This document shows positions 35,862 through 43,146 of a stretch of DNA of 64,000 nucleotides, piece by piece. The stretch covers positions 20,575-84,574 of the forward strand of contig NZ_ATZA01000019.1 in NCBI RefSeq assembly GCF_000427965.1, read 5' to 3'. How positions within the stretch are numbered: position 1 is the first letter of the stretch; each line of letters begins with the position of its first letter. Position numbers and translations under genes: made by a program. The notes beneath the pieces are model-generated. The model was not told the origin of the DNA, did no database searches, and saw only the letters and a program-made list of their open reading frames with translations. This DNA is from Olivibacter sitiensis DSM 17696. Lineage in GTDB: Bacteria > Bacteroidota > Bacteroidia > Sphingobacteriales > Sphingobacteriaceae.

Positions 35862-36818
35862 ATGAGCGTCCTTGAAAACCAAGATTTCTATTCACCTTAT
35901 ACCAGTATAAGTCGTGATAGCTGGAAAAACCTCAATGGCCAATTGAGTTTTTCGCTCACACAGGATGACATCAGTTCGCTCAATGCGCTCAATGAGCCAC
36001 TCAATTTGGAAGAGATCCAAGACGTGTACTTTCCGCTATCACATCTGCTTAATATCCATATAGCCAACGCCAACCAGCTGTTTCATCACGAAAAGAAATA
36101 CCTGCAGCTGGAGAGAATCCGCTCGCCCTTCATCATCGGTATAGGTGGAAGTGTGGCTGCCGGCAAAAGCACCACGGCGAGGGTATTGCAAAAAGTATTG
36201 TCCCTATGGCCAGAGAGACCCAATGTAGCCTTGGTGACCACCGATGGTTTCCTATATCCCAATAGGGTGTTGGAAGCGAGGGGAATCATGAACAGAAAGG
36301 GATTTCCCGAAAGCTACGACACCAGAAAGCTGATCAATTTCCTGGGTGCCATCAAAGCTGGAGTAAGTGATACCGAGGTCCCTATTTACTCCCATCTGAA
36401 ATACGATATTTTGGAAGGAGAAACACAAAAGATCACCAATCCCGACATCGTTATCGTAGAGGGCATAAACGTGCTGCAGGTGAACCTGAATCCACTCCAC
36501 AAAGACCCACAGGTATTTGTTTCAGATTTCTTCGACTATTCCATTTACGTGCATGCCAGTGAAAAGAATTTGGTGGATTGGTATATATCCCGTTTTGTGT
36601 CGCTCAAGAACACGGCCTTTCAAAGTCCCGAATCTTATTTCCACCGTTATGCCCAATTGAACGAAGCGGAAACACTTCGTTTGGCCAAAACCATTTGGGA
36701 TGACATCAATAAGCCCAACCTGATAAAAAATATTCTTCCCACGCGATTCAGGGCCAATCTTATCCTAGAAAAGGGAAGCCATCATTTCGTAAAAGGAGTG
36801 AAATTGAGAAAGACTTAA
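35862..36818 (+). CDS. coaA: Type I pantothenate kinase
   Basis: A 318-residue kinase for the first step of coenzyme A synthesis. Walker A is GIGGSVAAGKSTTAR (about 91-105). TTDGFLYPN, SYDTRKLINFL, PIYSHLKYDI and VEGINVLQ are CoaA-specific motifs, and IWDDINKPNLIKNILPTRFRA, split around its conserved Asn-Pro core, ends the protein. A TATTTTTG -7 element is at 35798-35805, and the 35690-35735 stretch before it is a low-complexity tract. Confidence 0.94.
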   Translation: MSVLENQDFYSPYTSISRDSWKNLNGQLSFSLTQDDISSLNALNEPLNLEEIQDVYFPLSHLLNIHIANANQLFHHEKKYLQLERIRSPFIIGIGGSVAAGKSTTARVLQKVLSLWPERPNVALVTTDGFLYPNRVLEARGIMNRKGFPESYDTRKLINFLGAIKAGVSDTEVPIYSHLKYDILEGETQKITNPDIVIVEGINVLQVNLNPLHKDPQVFVSDFFDYSIYVHASEKNLVDWYISRFVSLKNTAFQSPESYFHRYAQLNEAETLRLAKTIWDDINKPNLIKNILPTRFRANLILEKGSHHFVKGVKLRKT

Positions 36819-36841
36819 CTGTGCCATCCGAGCACCGTCAT

Positions 36842-37402
36842 CTACCTCTTCAAATAATGCCTTTTAAGGTATCGCATACGTACCTTATAGTAGAACTTTG
36901 CCCAGGCAGCTTTTGTGAACACCATGGTAATGAACAGGGCGACGGTGCAACCAATAAGTACACATATCGCTCGCTCCACTGCCACCATATATTCCTCTTC
37001 CACTACCCCAAAGATGCCACTTTCCTGAACAAGAACAATGATGACCGCGGCCAAGGCTGGACGTATGGTGTTTTCCAATCGTAAAATAATACCGCAAACA
37101 ATAGTAATAACTACCCCTAAGCAAAACAAAAACACATCTGCAATAGGCAAGAAATAAACGATAAGTCCAACTGCCGAACCAAGAAAGTTGGCTTTTATCC
37201 TATCAAAGGCCAATTTTTGGTCGTTATCTGGAGTAAATACCAAAACGACCGAGATAATACTCCAATAAAAGGGGTATTGTGGAAAAGCCCAATAAAAGCC
37301 ATAACAGATGATAACGCCCAATACACATTTAACCATGTATAGCCATTCTTGGGAAGTGATGGAAAATTTCAAATAACGATTCAATGATTTCCCTGAAAAC
37401 AT
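36842..37402 (-). CDS. FUSC-like membrane protein
   Basis: A 186-residue inner-membrane protein with four to five helices (about 24-150). The segment FYWSIISVVLVFTPDND and RIKANFLGSAVGLIVYF fit the FUSC/aromatic acid exporter family, but only one membrane block is present and the large soluble domain of bigger members is missing. A basic tail (RMRYLKRHYLKR) ends the protein. It follows the lipoprotein gene by 53 bp on the same strand; function unknown. Confidence 0.75.
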   Translation of the reverse strand: MFSGKSLNRYLKFSITSQEWLYMVKCVLGVIICYGFYWAFPQYPFYWSIISVVLVFTPDNDQKLAFDRIKANFLGSAVGLIVYFLPIADVFLFCLGVVITIVCGIILRLENTIRPALAAVIIVLVQESGIFGVVEEEYMVAVERAICVLIGCTVALFITMVFTKAAWAKFYYKVRMRYLKRHYLKR

Positions 37403-37455
37403 GAAGAGGTACTGTTAAAATTCAGGCCAAAATTAGCCATAATATTTGTAAGCGC

Positions 37456-38430
37456 CTATTTTTTACCTCGCACGCGGAGCATAATCAGGCTAGTCAGAGG
37501 TATGCCCAATGTCGTCCCGGGCTTTACCTGCAGCATATTCTGCAAGTAGACATCAATAATACCTTGCAAAACTTTGGCTCTCGATTCTTTAAATTCATCC
37601 ATAGCAACAAATTTCCCCAATCGCATTTTCCCACTGCCGTCTACCAGTACGGAAAACTCATAATAGAAGTCTTTATAAGCTCGGTCAATTACAATATCAA
37701 ATTCAGGATACAGGTAATGGTACGCGGCACTTTGTGTCAATCTGTCATCATCGGTAAAACTTCTCCTCTTGGCACTGATGGTGGAATAGAGAGGTGTTAA
37801 CTCCACGGGGTTGCGAGCGGAAAAAGAACTGTCTATATTGCCAGGGTTGCGATTCGAACGATCTGCTCGTTCCTGTATAAAAAGAGTGTCTACCCGTCGT
37901 GGTTTACGCAGCTCCTCTACCGTGGTATGCAAACTGTCAAGAATGTAACTTTTGGAATAGAGTTTCATATACACGTTAGAACGCTCCTCCTTCACCCGTT
38001 TGCTCTTCACGGCAAGTCTTTGCAATAGCATGCTATCCTTGTCCAAAGACTTTACCCTAAACCATTCCCTACCGAAGAAAAAGATCGAATCCTGATCGTG
38101 ATATATATCGTAATGGAGCATGGCATTGCTATCGGGGCTGAATACCATGACCGAATCGTCATGTATGAAATTGATATGCCATATAGGTTCTTGTTCAAAG
38201 CCAATGGTATCAAATGCCAAGCCATTGTCGAAAGACCTTCTTACTTCAAAAAAATCCACTCCCCAATAAGGTTTAAATGTAGGGCGATTGCTTTTCTTGG
38301 GATCTATTTCGGCGTTTTTATCTCCGTTATTGGAAGACGGGGTTGAACATGTAGCGAAAAAGAGACCGCAGATAAAAATAAAAAATAAGTATATTGACCT
38401 GAAAAAAATATCTAAACTAAAAGTACGCAT
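37456..38430 (-). CDS. Hypothetical lipoprotein
   Basis: A 324-residue protein from ATG 38430. The signal peptide ends in a lipobox with Cys28 (FATC), followed by a Ser/Asn-rich stretch. The rest is soluble: an N-terminal beta-rich part (about 50-125) and a C-terminal part with YLYPEFDIVIDRAYKDFYYEF and SVLVDGSGKMRLGKF. No named family is recognised. It is divergent from yjbQ with only 25 bp between the start codons, so their promoters must overlap each other's genes or be very compact. Confidence 0.75.
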   Translation of the reverse strand: MRTFSLDIFFRSIYLFFIFICGLFFATCSTPSSNNGDKNAEIDPKKSNRPTFKPYWGVDFFEVRRSFDNGLAFDTIGFEQEPIWHINFIHDDSVMVFSPDSNAMLHYDIYHDQDSIFFFGREWFRVKSLDKDSMLLQRLAVKSKRVKEERSNVYMKLYSKSYILDSLHTTVEELRKPRRVDTLFIQERADRSNRNPGNIDSSFSARNPVELTPLYSTISAKRRSFTDDDRLTQSAAYHYLYPEFDIVIDRAYKDFYYEFSVLVDGSGKMRLGKFVAMDEFKESRAKVLQGIIDVYLQNMLQVKPGTTLGIPLTSLIMLRVRGKK

Positions 38431-38455
38431 TTGGGGCACTAAGTTAAAAAAAACC

Positions 38456-38887
38456 ATGCAAGTCACGAAGATATATCAGAAAAACATCTCTATACCGCCC
38501 AAACCAAGGGGATTTCATCTAATTACGCAGCTCATACTTAATGCTCTGCCTGAGATCGAAAGCATCTCCATTGGTGTATGCCAGATATTCATCCAACATA
38601 CCTCTGCTTCACTTACCATTAATGAAAATGCCGATTCCACCGTAAGGGTAGATTTTGAAACCTTTTTTAACAAAACCGTAACGGAAAACGACTCCGACTA
38701 CCTACATAACTATGAAGGGCCCGATGACATGCCTGCTCACATAAAAAGCTCCCTTTTGGGATGCTCGGTATTGGTCCCCATTGCAAATGGTCGGCTCTCA
38801 TTGGGCATGTGGCAGGGAATATACCTATGTGAGCATCGCAATCACGCAAGCTCTAGAGAACTGACGATAACCGCCTGGGGAGGATAA
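38456..38887 (+). CDS. YjbQ family protein (secondary thiamine-phosphate synthase enzyme family)
   Basis: A 143-residue protein of the UPF0047/YjbQ family. Signatures: GICVF-type segment SIGVCQIFIQHTSASLTINE, DMPAHIKSSLLG, and LGMWQGIYLCEHR. Family members can substitute weakly for thiamine phosphate synthase, but the true reaction is uncertain. ATG 38456 was chosen by family length; a longer open frame would overlap the lipoprotein gene. Confidence 0.9.
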   Translation: MQVTKIYQKNISIPPKPRGFHLITQLILNALPEIESISIGVCQIFIQHTSASLTINENADSTVRVDFETFFNKTVTENDSDYLHNYEGPDDMPAHIKSSLLGCSVLVPIANGRLSLGMWQGIYLCEHRNHASSRELTITAWGG

Positions 38888-38890
38888 TTG

Positions 38891-39118
38891 CTAGTCGTTC
38901 TTTTGACTTTCTGTCTTTTCCAAAATCTCCTTAAGCTCCATAAGGTGCCAGTAAGCAGGGCTTTTAGTATAATCCCCTCGTTTCATTATTTCGGCCAGTT
39001 CTTGAAAATTACTGCTCAAAAACCGCTTCATGTCCGTTATCATAGACCAAGGATGCCACGCCATTTCTGCTGGCAATTGTCTGTTGTCAAAAAATTCTTT
39101 TAATTCTGCTGGGGTCAT
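38891..39118 (-). CDS. DUF6965 family protein
   Basis: A 75-residue soluble protein with MTPAELKEFFDNRQLPAEM, ITDMKRFLSSNF and PAYWHLMELKEILE, fitting the DUF6965 family of unknown function. ATG 39118 was preferred to a TTG three codons earlier. A TATTTTTG -7 element (39132-39125) ends 6 nt before the ATG, so the leader would be very short. Its stop is 3 nt from the converging yjbQ stop. Confidence 0.75.
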   Translation of the reverse strand: MTPAELKEFFDNRQLPAEMAWHPWSMITDMKRFLSSNFQELAEIMKRGDYTKSPAYWHLMELKEILEKTESQKND

Positions 39119-39277
39119 AGGGCACAAAAATAGTCAATATACAGTACAAAATGTGTACAGAATAACACACATACCAATTGGCATATCATCAAACCTTGTG
39201 ACTTAACTTCTATGGCTTGCATTCCGTGCCTAATGAATGATAGGGATTATCATTATGAATGCGAGAGAAAAGAGCAT

Positions 39278-39338
39278 AAAAAAGCCCGGTGTTTGGGGAT
39301 ACCGGGCAAAAACGTATGTTTTTAAATCAACCTAAACC
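39278..39338 (-). ncRNA. Candidate small RNA with CCCC-loop terminator (second copy)
   Basis: A predicted transcript of about 60 nt. It contains TAGGTTTAGGTTGATTT, a small 6-bp hairpin (39323-39318 with 39313-39308), then a 7-bp GC-rich stem (39307-39301 with 39290-39284) around the loop ATCCCCAAAC and six U. A promoter-like TTTG-N19-TACGCTTT lies at 39374-39344, with a poor -7 element. No gene lies upstream on this strand. The order AGGTTTA segment, hairpin with CCCC loop, U-run is shared with 22221-22288. Alternatively it is a leader attenuator of the DUF6965 gene, which starts 160 bp downstream. Confidence 0.42.
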
Positions 39339-39410
39339 TATCTAAAGCGTAGCACATACCGTGCCAAAAACAAAAGACAAATCGCCGATTCACTTATGTC
39401 TCAAAAAAAC

Positions 39411-39418
39411 TATCTTTG
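39411..39418 (+). promoter_or_regulatory. -7 element of cmk
   Basis: TATCTTTG matches TAnnTTTG and ends 6 bp before the cmk ATG, implying an almost leaderless mRNA. The -33 element is poor. Confidence 0.45.
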
Positions 39419-39424
39419 CATATC

Positions 39425-40114
39425 ATGAATCCACCCAATACTATTGTTGCTATAGATGGCTATTCATCCTGTGGCAAGAGTACAGTTGCCAAAGAATTAG
39501 CTAAAAAGTTGCATTTTGTATACGTAGATACTGGCGCGATGTACCGGGCCGTTACACTGTACTTCGTAAGAAACCGTGTCAACCTGGACGACCTGCACCA
39601 GGTAGAAGAAGCGCTGAAAAACATACATATCGACTTCCATAAGGAAGAGGACGTGACGCATATACTATTGAATGGAGAGGATGTATCCGAAGAAATACGA
39701 AAAATGCATATCTCCGAACAAGTAAGCGCTGTAAGTGCCCTGAAGGCTGTCCGTCAAGCAATGGTAAAACAGCAACAGCGTATGGGAAGCAAAAGAAACG
39801 TCGTAATGGACGGCAGGGATATCGGAACAGCCGTATTCCCACATGCGCAGGTAAAAATATTCATGACAGCAGATCCGAAAGTGCGTGCAGAAAGACGGTA
39901 TCTCGAACTCACCCAAAAAGGAGAGTCTGTCACACTGGAAGAAGTCTTTGAAAATATTGCTCATCGCGATTATCAGGACACCACCAGAAAAGAAAGTCCA
40001 CTAACTCGCGCCGATGATGCTATCATATTGGACAATACAGAACTAAACCAAGAACAACAACTCGAATTTGTACTGGATAAAGTGAAATTAGCCGTTCCAC
40101 ATTCTATTATATAG
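39425..40114 (+). CDS. cmk: Cytidylate kinase
   Basis: A 229-residue kinase that phosphorylates CMP and dCMP. Walker A is IDGYSSCGKSTVAKELA; VDTGAMYRAVTLY, VMDGRDIGTAVFP (nucleotide-binding Asp and Arg) and RRYLELTQKG with NIAHRDYQDTTRKESPL (LID region) are family signatures. ATG 39425 was preferred to a TTG three codons upstream because the -7 element ends at 39418. Confidence 0.93.
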   Translation: MNPPNTIVAIDGYSSCGKSTVAKELAKKLHFVYVDTGAMYRAVTLYFVRNRVNLDDLHQVEEALKNIHIDFHKEEDVTHILLNGEDVSEEIRKMHISEQVSAVSALKAVRQAMVKQQQRMGSKRNVVMDGRDIGTAVFPHAQVKIFMTADPKVRAERRYLELTQKGESVTLEEVFENIAHRDYQDTTRKESPLTRADDAIILDNTELNQEQQLEFVLDKVKLAVPHSII

Positions 40115-40156
40115 ATTCGTTTAATGCCCGAATCACACTATTTGGCCAAGATCCAT

Positions 40157-41443
40157 TCACGGCAACTGCTGCAAATCGATCTTGGGAGCCGCAATAGGAA
40201 TTGGCACCTCTAAGGGCGTGCCGTATTGGGTATATTCATTGAAAAAGCCGCAGTTTTGCAAAAAGAATTGCTTTCCGTCCGTGCCACCAGCATAGTCGAG
40301 GCGATATCCCTTCCTTGCCGTGGCGTCATAAGTAAAAACAGCCTTGTTTATCGGGTGCCATTTCCCTCTTACATCACGTACCCATTGATTGCCGAAGTTT
40401 ACCTTACGGGTATAAATACCCTGCTCTGGACTGAAGTTCTCCAAAAACGAATAGAACCCCTTGAGATAGGTATCGGTCTTGGGGCGTTTGAAACTGGCGA
40501 TAAGCCGCCAATCATTTTCCTCAGGTGCAAAAAACCAAGCCGTATAAGTAGTAGTACTATCTCTATTTGGTTCTCCTTTTAGCAAAAACTTGTACGTGTT
40601 TCCCGTTATCCAGTTGTATTTAAGGTAACTCTGCCCGCCGGAGCCTTCATTGCCAAACTCGCCCGTATTCACCTCCTTCCCTTTCTTAAGTAAATGGATA
40701 CGTTGATCTTCGGGAATATCCTGAGGTCTGTCTGTCTGGAAAGGACTCCAAACGGAAAACAAGACACGACGTTCACTCCTGGAATTGACCTGCATACCAA
40801 AATAGCCACCCCCAAAACCGTTGGCCATATAATAGGAACCGACCACGTCCTCGCCTTGCGGCACGGTCACCTCGTTATAATAATAGACAATTTCGTTTTC
40901 CGTGGGAATCTGGTATTTCAGGTGTACCGATGGCCCGCGCCTTCCAAAGTGAAACAAGTTGTCTTCATTGCTGGCCACGAAATGGTTTTGCCCCTGCGTA
41001 GCCTCCCCATTGAGCATTACCGATTGAAATTGCGAAATAGGTACAGGCCCATCCACCGTCCGCAGACTGATGCTCACATATCCCGAATCGACAGTATCCC
41101 ATGAACCGAGAAAGATTTTTGTGGGGGAAGTTTTTCTTAATTCCACCCGCTTGCGATCTCCCTGTACCTCCACCTCAATAGGAGCATCAAAGTCTACGGC
41201 CGCTTCTATCCACACATGGAGTGTACCCTGTCGGGCCAAACGCACATAGGTTTTGCTCCATTGCGTGGCATCTTTCCAAGGATTGCCCCTTCTAGTTCCT
41301 TCAGTCGCTTCCTGGCCCACGACCCAAGTGTTGCCGGCTACGGGAACATGTATTGCTGCTGTTGTATCGATGGTCGTTTGTGCGTGGGCCGAGCACCAAA
41401 TCGCCAACATCAAAAAGATTATATATAACTGATTTTTAATCAT
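40157..41443 (-). CDS. Secreted DUF5077/DUF3472 domain protein
   Basis: A 428-residue exported protein with a signal peptide (about 1-22, ending AHAQT). The first part (about 25-150) is a DUF5077-like beta-sandwich, probably carbohydrate-binding; the second (about 175-415) is DUF3472, with YYYNEVTVPQGEDVVGSYYM, FGMQVNSRSERRVLFSVWSP and the long GGQSYLKYNWITGNTYKFLL region. Proteins of this sort accompany polysaccharide-use genes in Bacteroidota; no enzymatic function is established. Confidence 0.85.
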   Translation of the reverse strand: MIKNQLYIIFLMLAIWCSAHAQTTIDTTAAIHVPVAGNTWVVGQEATEGTRRGNPWKDATQWSKTYVRLARQGTLHVWIEAAVDFDAPIEVEVQGDRKRVELRKTSPTKIFLGSWDTVDSGYVSISLRTVDGPVPISQFQSVMLNGEATQGQNHFVASNEDNLFHFGRRGPSVHLKYQIPTENEIVYYYNEVTVPQGEDVVGSYYMANGFGGGYFGMQVNSRSERRVLFSVWSPFQTDRPQDIPEDQRIHLLKKGKEVNTGEFGNEGSGGQSYLKYNWITGNTYKFLLKGEPNRDSTTTYTAWFFAPEENDWRLIASFKRPKTDTYLKGFYSFLENFSPEQGIYTRKVNFGNQWVRDVRGKWHPINKAVFTYDATARKGYRLDYAGGTDGKQFFLQNCGFFNEYTQYGTPLEVPIPIAAPKIDLQQLP

Positions 41444-41588
41444 ATAGCTATTATTTTAAATGTACATCTATTAGCTCTAAGGTAATTCTTTTGGCACTAC
41501 CAGGAACCAGACAACAAGTTTGTTACACAATCGATGGCGTAATCCCATGAGGCAACAATATTTTTAGCATGATTAAAACGGGCAACAC

Positions 41589-41620
41589 TTGCGATAATAA
41601 TTTGTTGTATCTTATATTTG
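41589..41620 (+). promoter_or_regulatory. Promoter of the TlpA-like gene
   Basis: TTG (41589-41591), 21 bp, TATATTTG (41613-41620), 16 bp before the start codon at 41637. Confidence 0.5.
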
Positions 41621-41636
41621 TGTAGAAGATTGTAAT

Positions 41637-42140
41637 ATGAAACAGGTATTGGGATTCATGATGTTAGCTTTCTTGACCAGCGCTTATATCGATCGGCCGA
41701 GTAAGGCGGTACACTTAAGCACGCTGGATGAGCTGGAGACCCGCTTGTCTCAGGGGGGTGATACCATTTTTGTTGTCAATTTTTGGGCTACTTGGTGTGG
41801 GCCTTGTGTCAAGGAAATGCCCTATTTTGAGCAATTGGTTTCCGATAAGTCGGCTAACCTCTCCCCCATCAAACTGTTGTTCGTCAGTCTGGATTCTCCC
41901 AAGAAGCCGCAGGTAGTCGAAAAATTTGTAGCCGACAAAAAAATCCGGAACGAGGTGCTCATTCTCAACGAGACCGATCAGCAGGAATACATAGACAGGA
42001 TCTCGGAGGAATGGTCTGGCGCCATACCAGCTACCTTGTTGGTACAGAAATCCAAAAACAAGCGCAAATTCCATGAACAAGAATTTACCTTGGAGCAATT
42101 GGAGCAAAGCCTACTGGCTTTTCAGACCCAATCGCAATAG
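41637..42140 (+). CDS. TlpA-type thioredoxin-fold protein
   Basis: A 167-residue exported thioredoxin-like protein. A signal peptide (about 1-18) precedes FVVNFWATWCGPCVKEMPYFEQL, with redox cysteines Cys54 and Cys57. The later GAIPATLLVQ gives the cis-proline (about 133). The reducing partner is unknown. A second thioredoxin-fold gene follows after 39 bp on the same strand, so the two probably form a periplasmic redox pair. Confidence 0.88.
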   Translation: MKQVLGFMMLAFLTSAYIDRPSKAVHLSTLDELETRLSQGGDTIFVVNFWATWCGPCVKEMPYFEQLVSDKSANLSPIKLLFVSLDSPKKPQVVEKFVADKKIRNEVLILNETDQQEYIDRISEEWSGAIPATLLVQKSKNKRKFHEQEFTLEQLEQSLLAFQTQSQ

Positions 42141-42179
42141 TCAACAAAACAATATCATCATTCAAAAATGTAAAAGATC

Positions 42180-42821
42180 ATGAAAAGAATCACATCAAAA
42201 TTGAAAAACCGACTATCTGGTGCAATCGTCGTGGTAATGGCCAGCATGATGGTGCTGGGCTACGCGCAAGCGCAGGAAAGCGGTTATCAGGTAGGCGACA
42301 AGGTCGCTGATTTTTCCCTGAAGAACATTGACGGCAAGACAGTTTCTTTTTCCAGTTTCCCGGACGCCAAGGGTTATATCGTCGTATTTACCTGCAACAC
42401 CTGTCCGGTAGCAAAGTCCTATGAGGAGCGCATCAAGGAACTCGACGCGACCTACAAATCGGCAGGCTATCCCGTGATAGCCATTAACCCGAACGACCCC
42501 GTTGTTCAAAAAGGAGAAGATCTGGCCGATATGCAACAAAGGGCCAAGGACAAAGGTTTCACCTTCCCTTACCTATTGGATCCAGGACATGTGGTGACCA
42601 AGCAATTCGGCGCTACACGCACCCCGCATATCTTTATAGTGGAAAAGACCGAAGCAGGAAACGTGGTACAATATATAGGTGCCATTGACGACAATTCAAA
42701 CGGCGAACCTAGCAAGTTCTTCGCAAAAAATGCCGTTGACGAGTTGCTGGCAGGCAGTAAGCCCACTACGAACTTCACCAAGGCGGTGGGATGCACCATC
42801 AAATGGGGCAAAACAATATAG
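42180..42821 (+). CDS. Redoxin/AhpC-TSA family thioredoxin-fold protein
   Basis: A 213-residue exported protein with a signal peptide (about 1-32). The redoxin core begins VGDKVADFSLKNIDGKTVSF, and the active site is FTCNTCPVAKSYEERI with Cys72 and Cys75 (CxxC). LLDPGHVVTKQFGATRTPHIFI gives the second half, with the cis-proline in RTPHIF. This CNTCP subgroup is common in Bacteroidota and planctomycetes; peroxide or thiol substrates are not known. It follows the TlpA-type gene. Confidence 0.88.
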   Translation: MKRITSKLKNRLSGAIVVVMASMMVLGYAQAQESGYQVGDKVADFSLKNIDGKTVSFSSFPDAKGYIVVFTCNTCPVAKSYEERIKELDATYKSAGYPVIAINPNDPVVQKGEDLADMQQRAKDKGFTFPYLLDPGHVVTKQFGATRTPHIFIVEKTEAGNVVQYIGAIDDNSNGEPSKFFAKNAVDELLAGSKPTTNFTKAVGCTIKWGKTI

Positions 42822-42868
42822 CCATTACTATGGTTCTCCATACATAGAGGACATAAAAAAGTATTGCT

Positions 42869-43075
42869 ATGTTAAGTAAATTTGAAAAATGGTCTGGCTA
42901 TATTGCCGAGGAGCTACCTGGCTATCAAACTAAATACGATGAGAATGCCCTGGTGGTTAGCAAAGATGGTGTAGATGCCGTCGTTGTGAGCTACAATAGC
43001 GGGCGATATGACATCACTGGTCAAGATCTCCCTGCTGTAGAGAAGGTAACAAGCATTACCCAGCATCATCGTTGA
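42869..43075 (+). CDS. Small protein of unknown function
   Basis: A 68-residue soluble protein with alternating polar and hydrophobic residues (DENALVVSKDGVDAVVVSYN) suggesting a small beta-rich fold. No family is recognised. Support for coding comes from its position 47 bp after the redoxin gene on the same strand and from the strong terminator that starts 2 nt after its stop codon. Confidence 0.6.
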   Translation: MLSKFEKWSGYIAEELPGYQTKYDENALVVSKDGVDAVVVSYNSGRYDITGQDLPAVEKVTSITQHHR

Positions 43076-43076
43076 G

Positions 43077-43122
43077 AAAAACAAGGGGACTGAAAATATG
43101 ACGTTTCAGTCCCCTTGTTTTT
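43077..43122. terminator. Two-way rho-independent terminator
   Basis: A perfect 19-bp stem (43077-43095 and 43104-43122) with an 8-nt loop, ending in T-runs on both strands. It separates the small-protein gene from the converging beta-barrel gene. Confidence 0.92.
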
Positions 43123-43146
43123 TATATCGATTTATGTTTTTCTTGG

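Larger units (their letters stand above)
39119..39424. other. Intergenic region between DUF6965 gene and cmk
   Basis: About 306 bp between divergent genes. It holds the DUF6965 -7 element (39125-39132), a candidate minus-strand small RNA (39278-39338) and the cmk -7 element (39411-39418). The rest shows nothing recognised. Confidence 0.6.
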
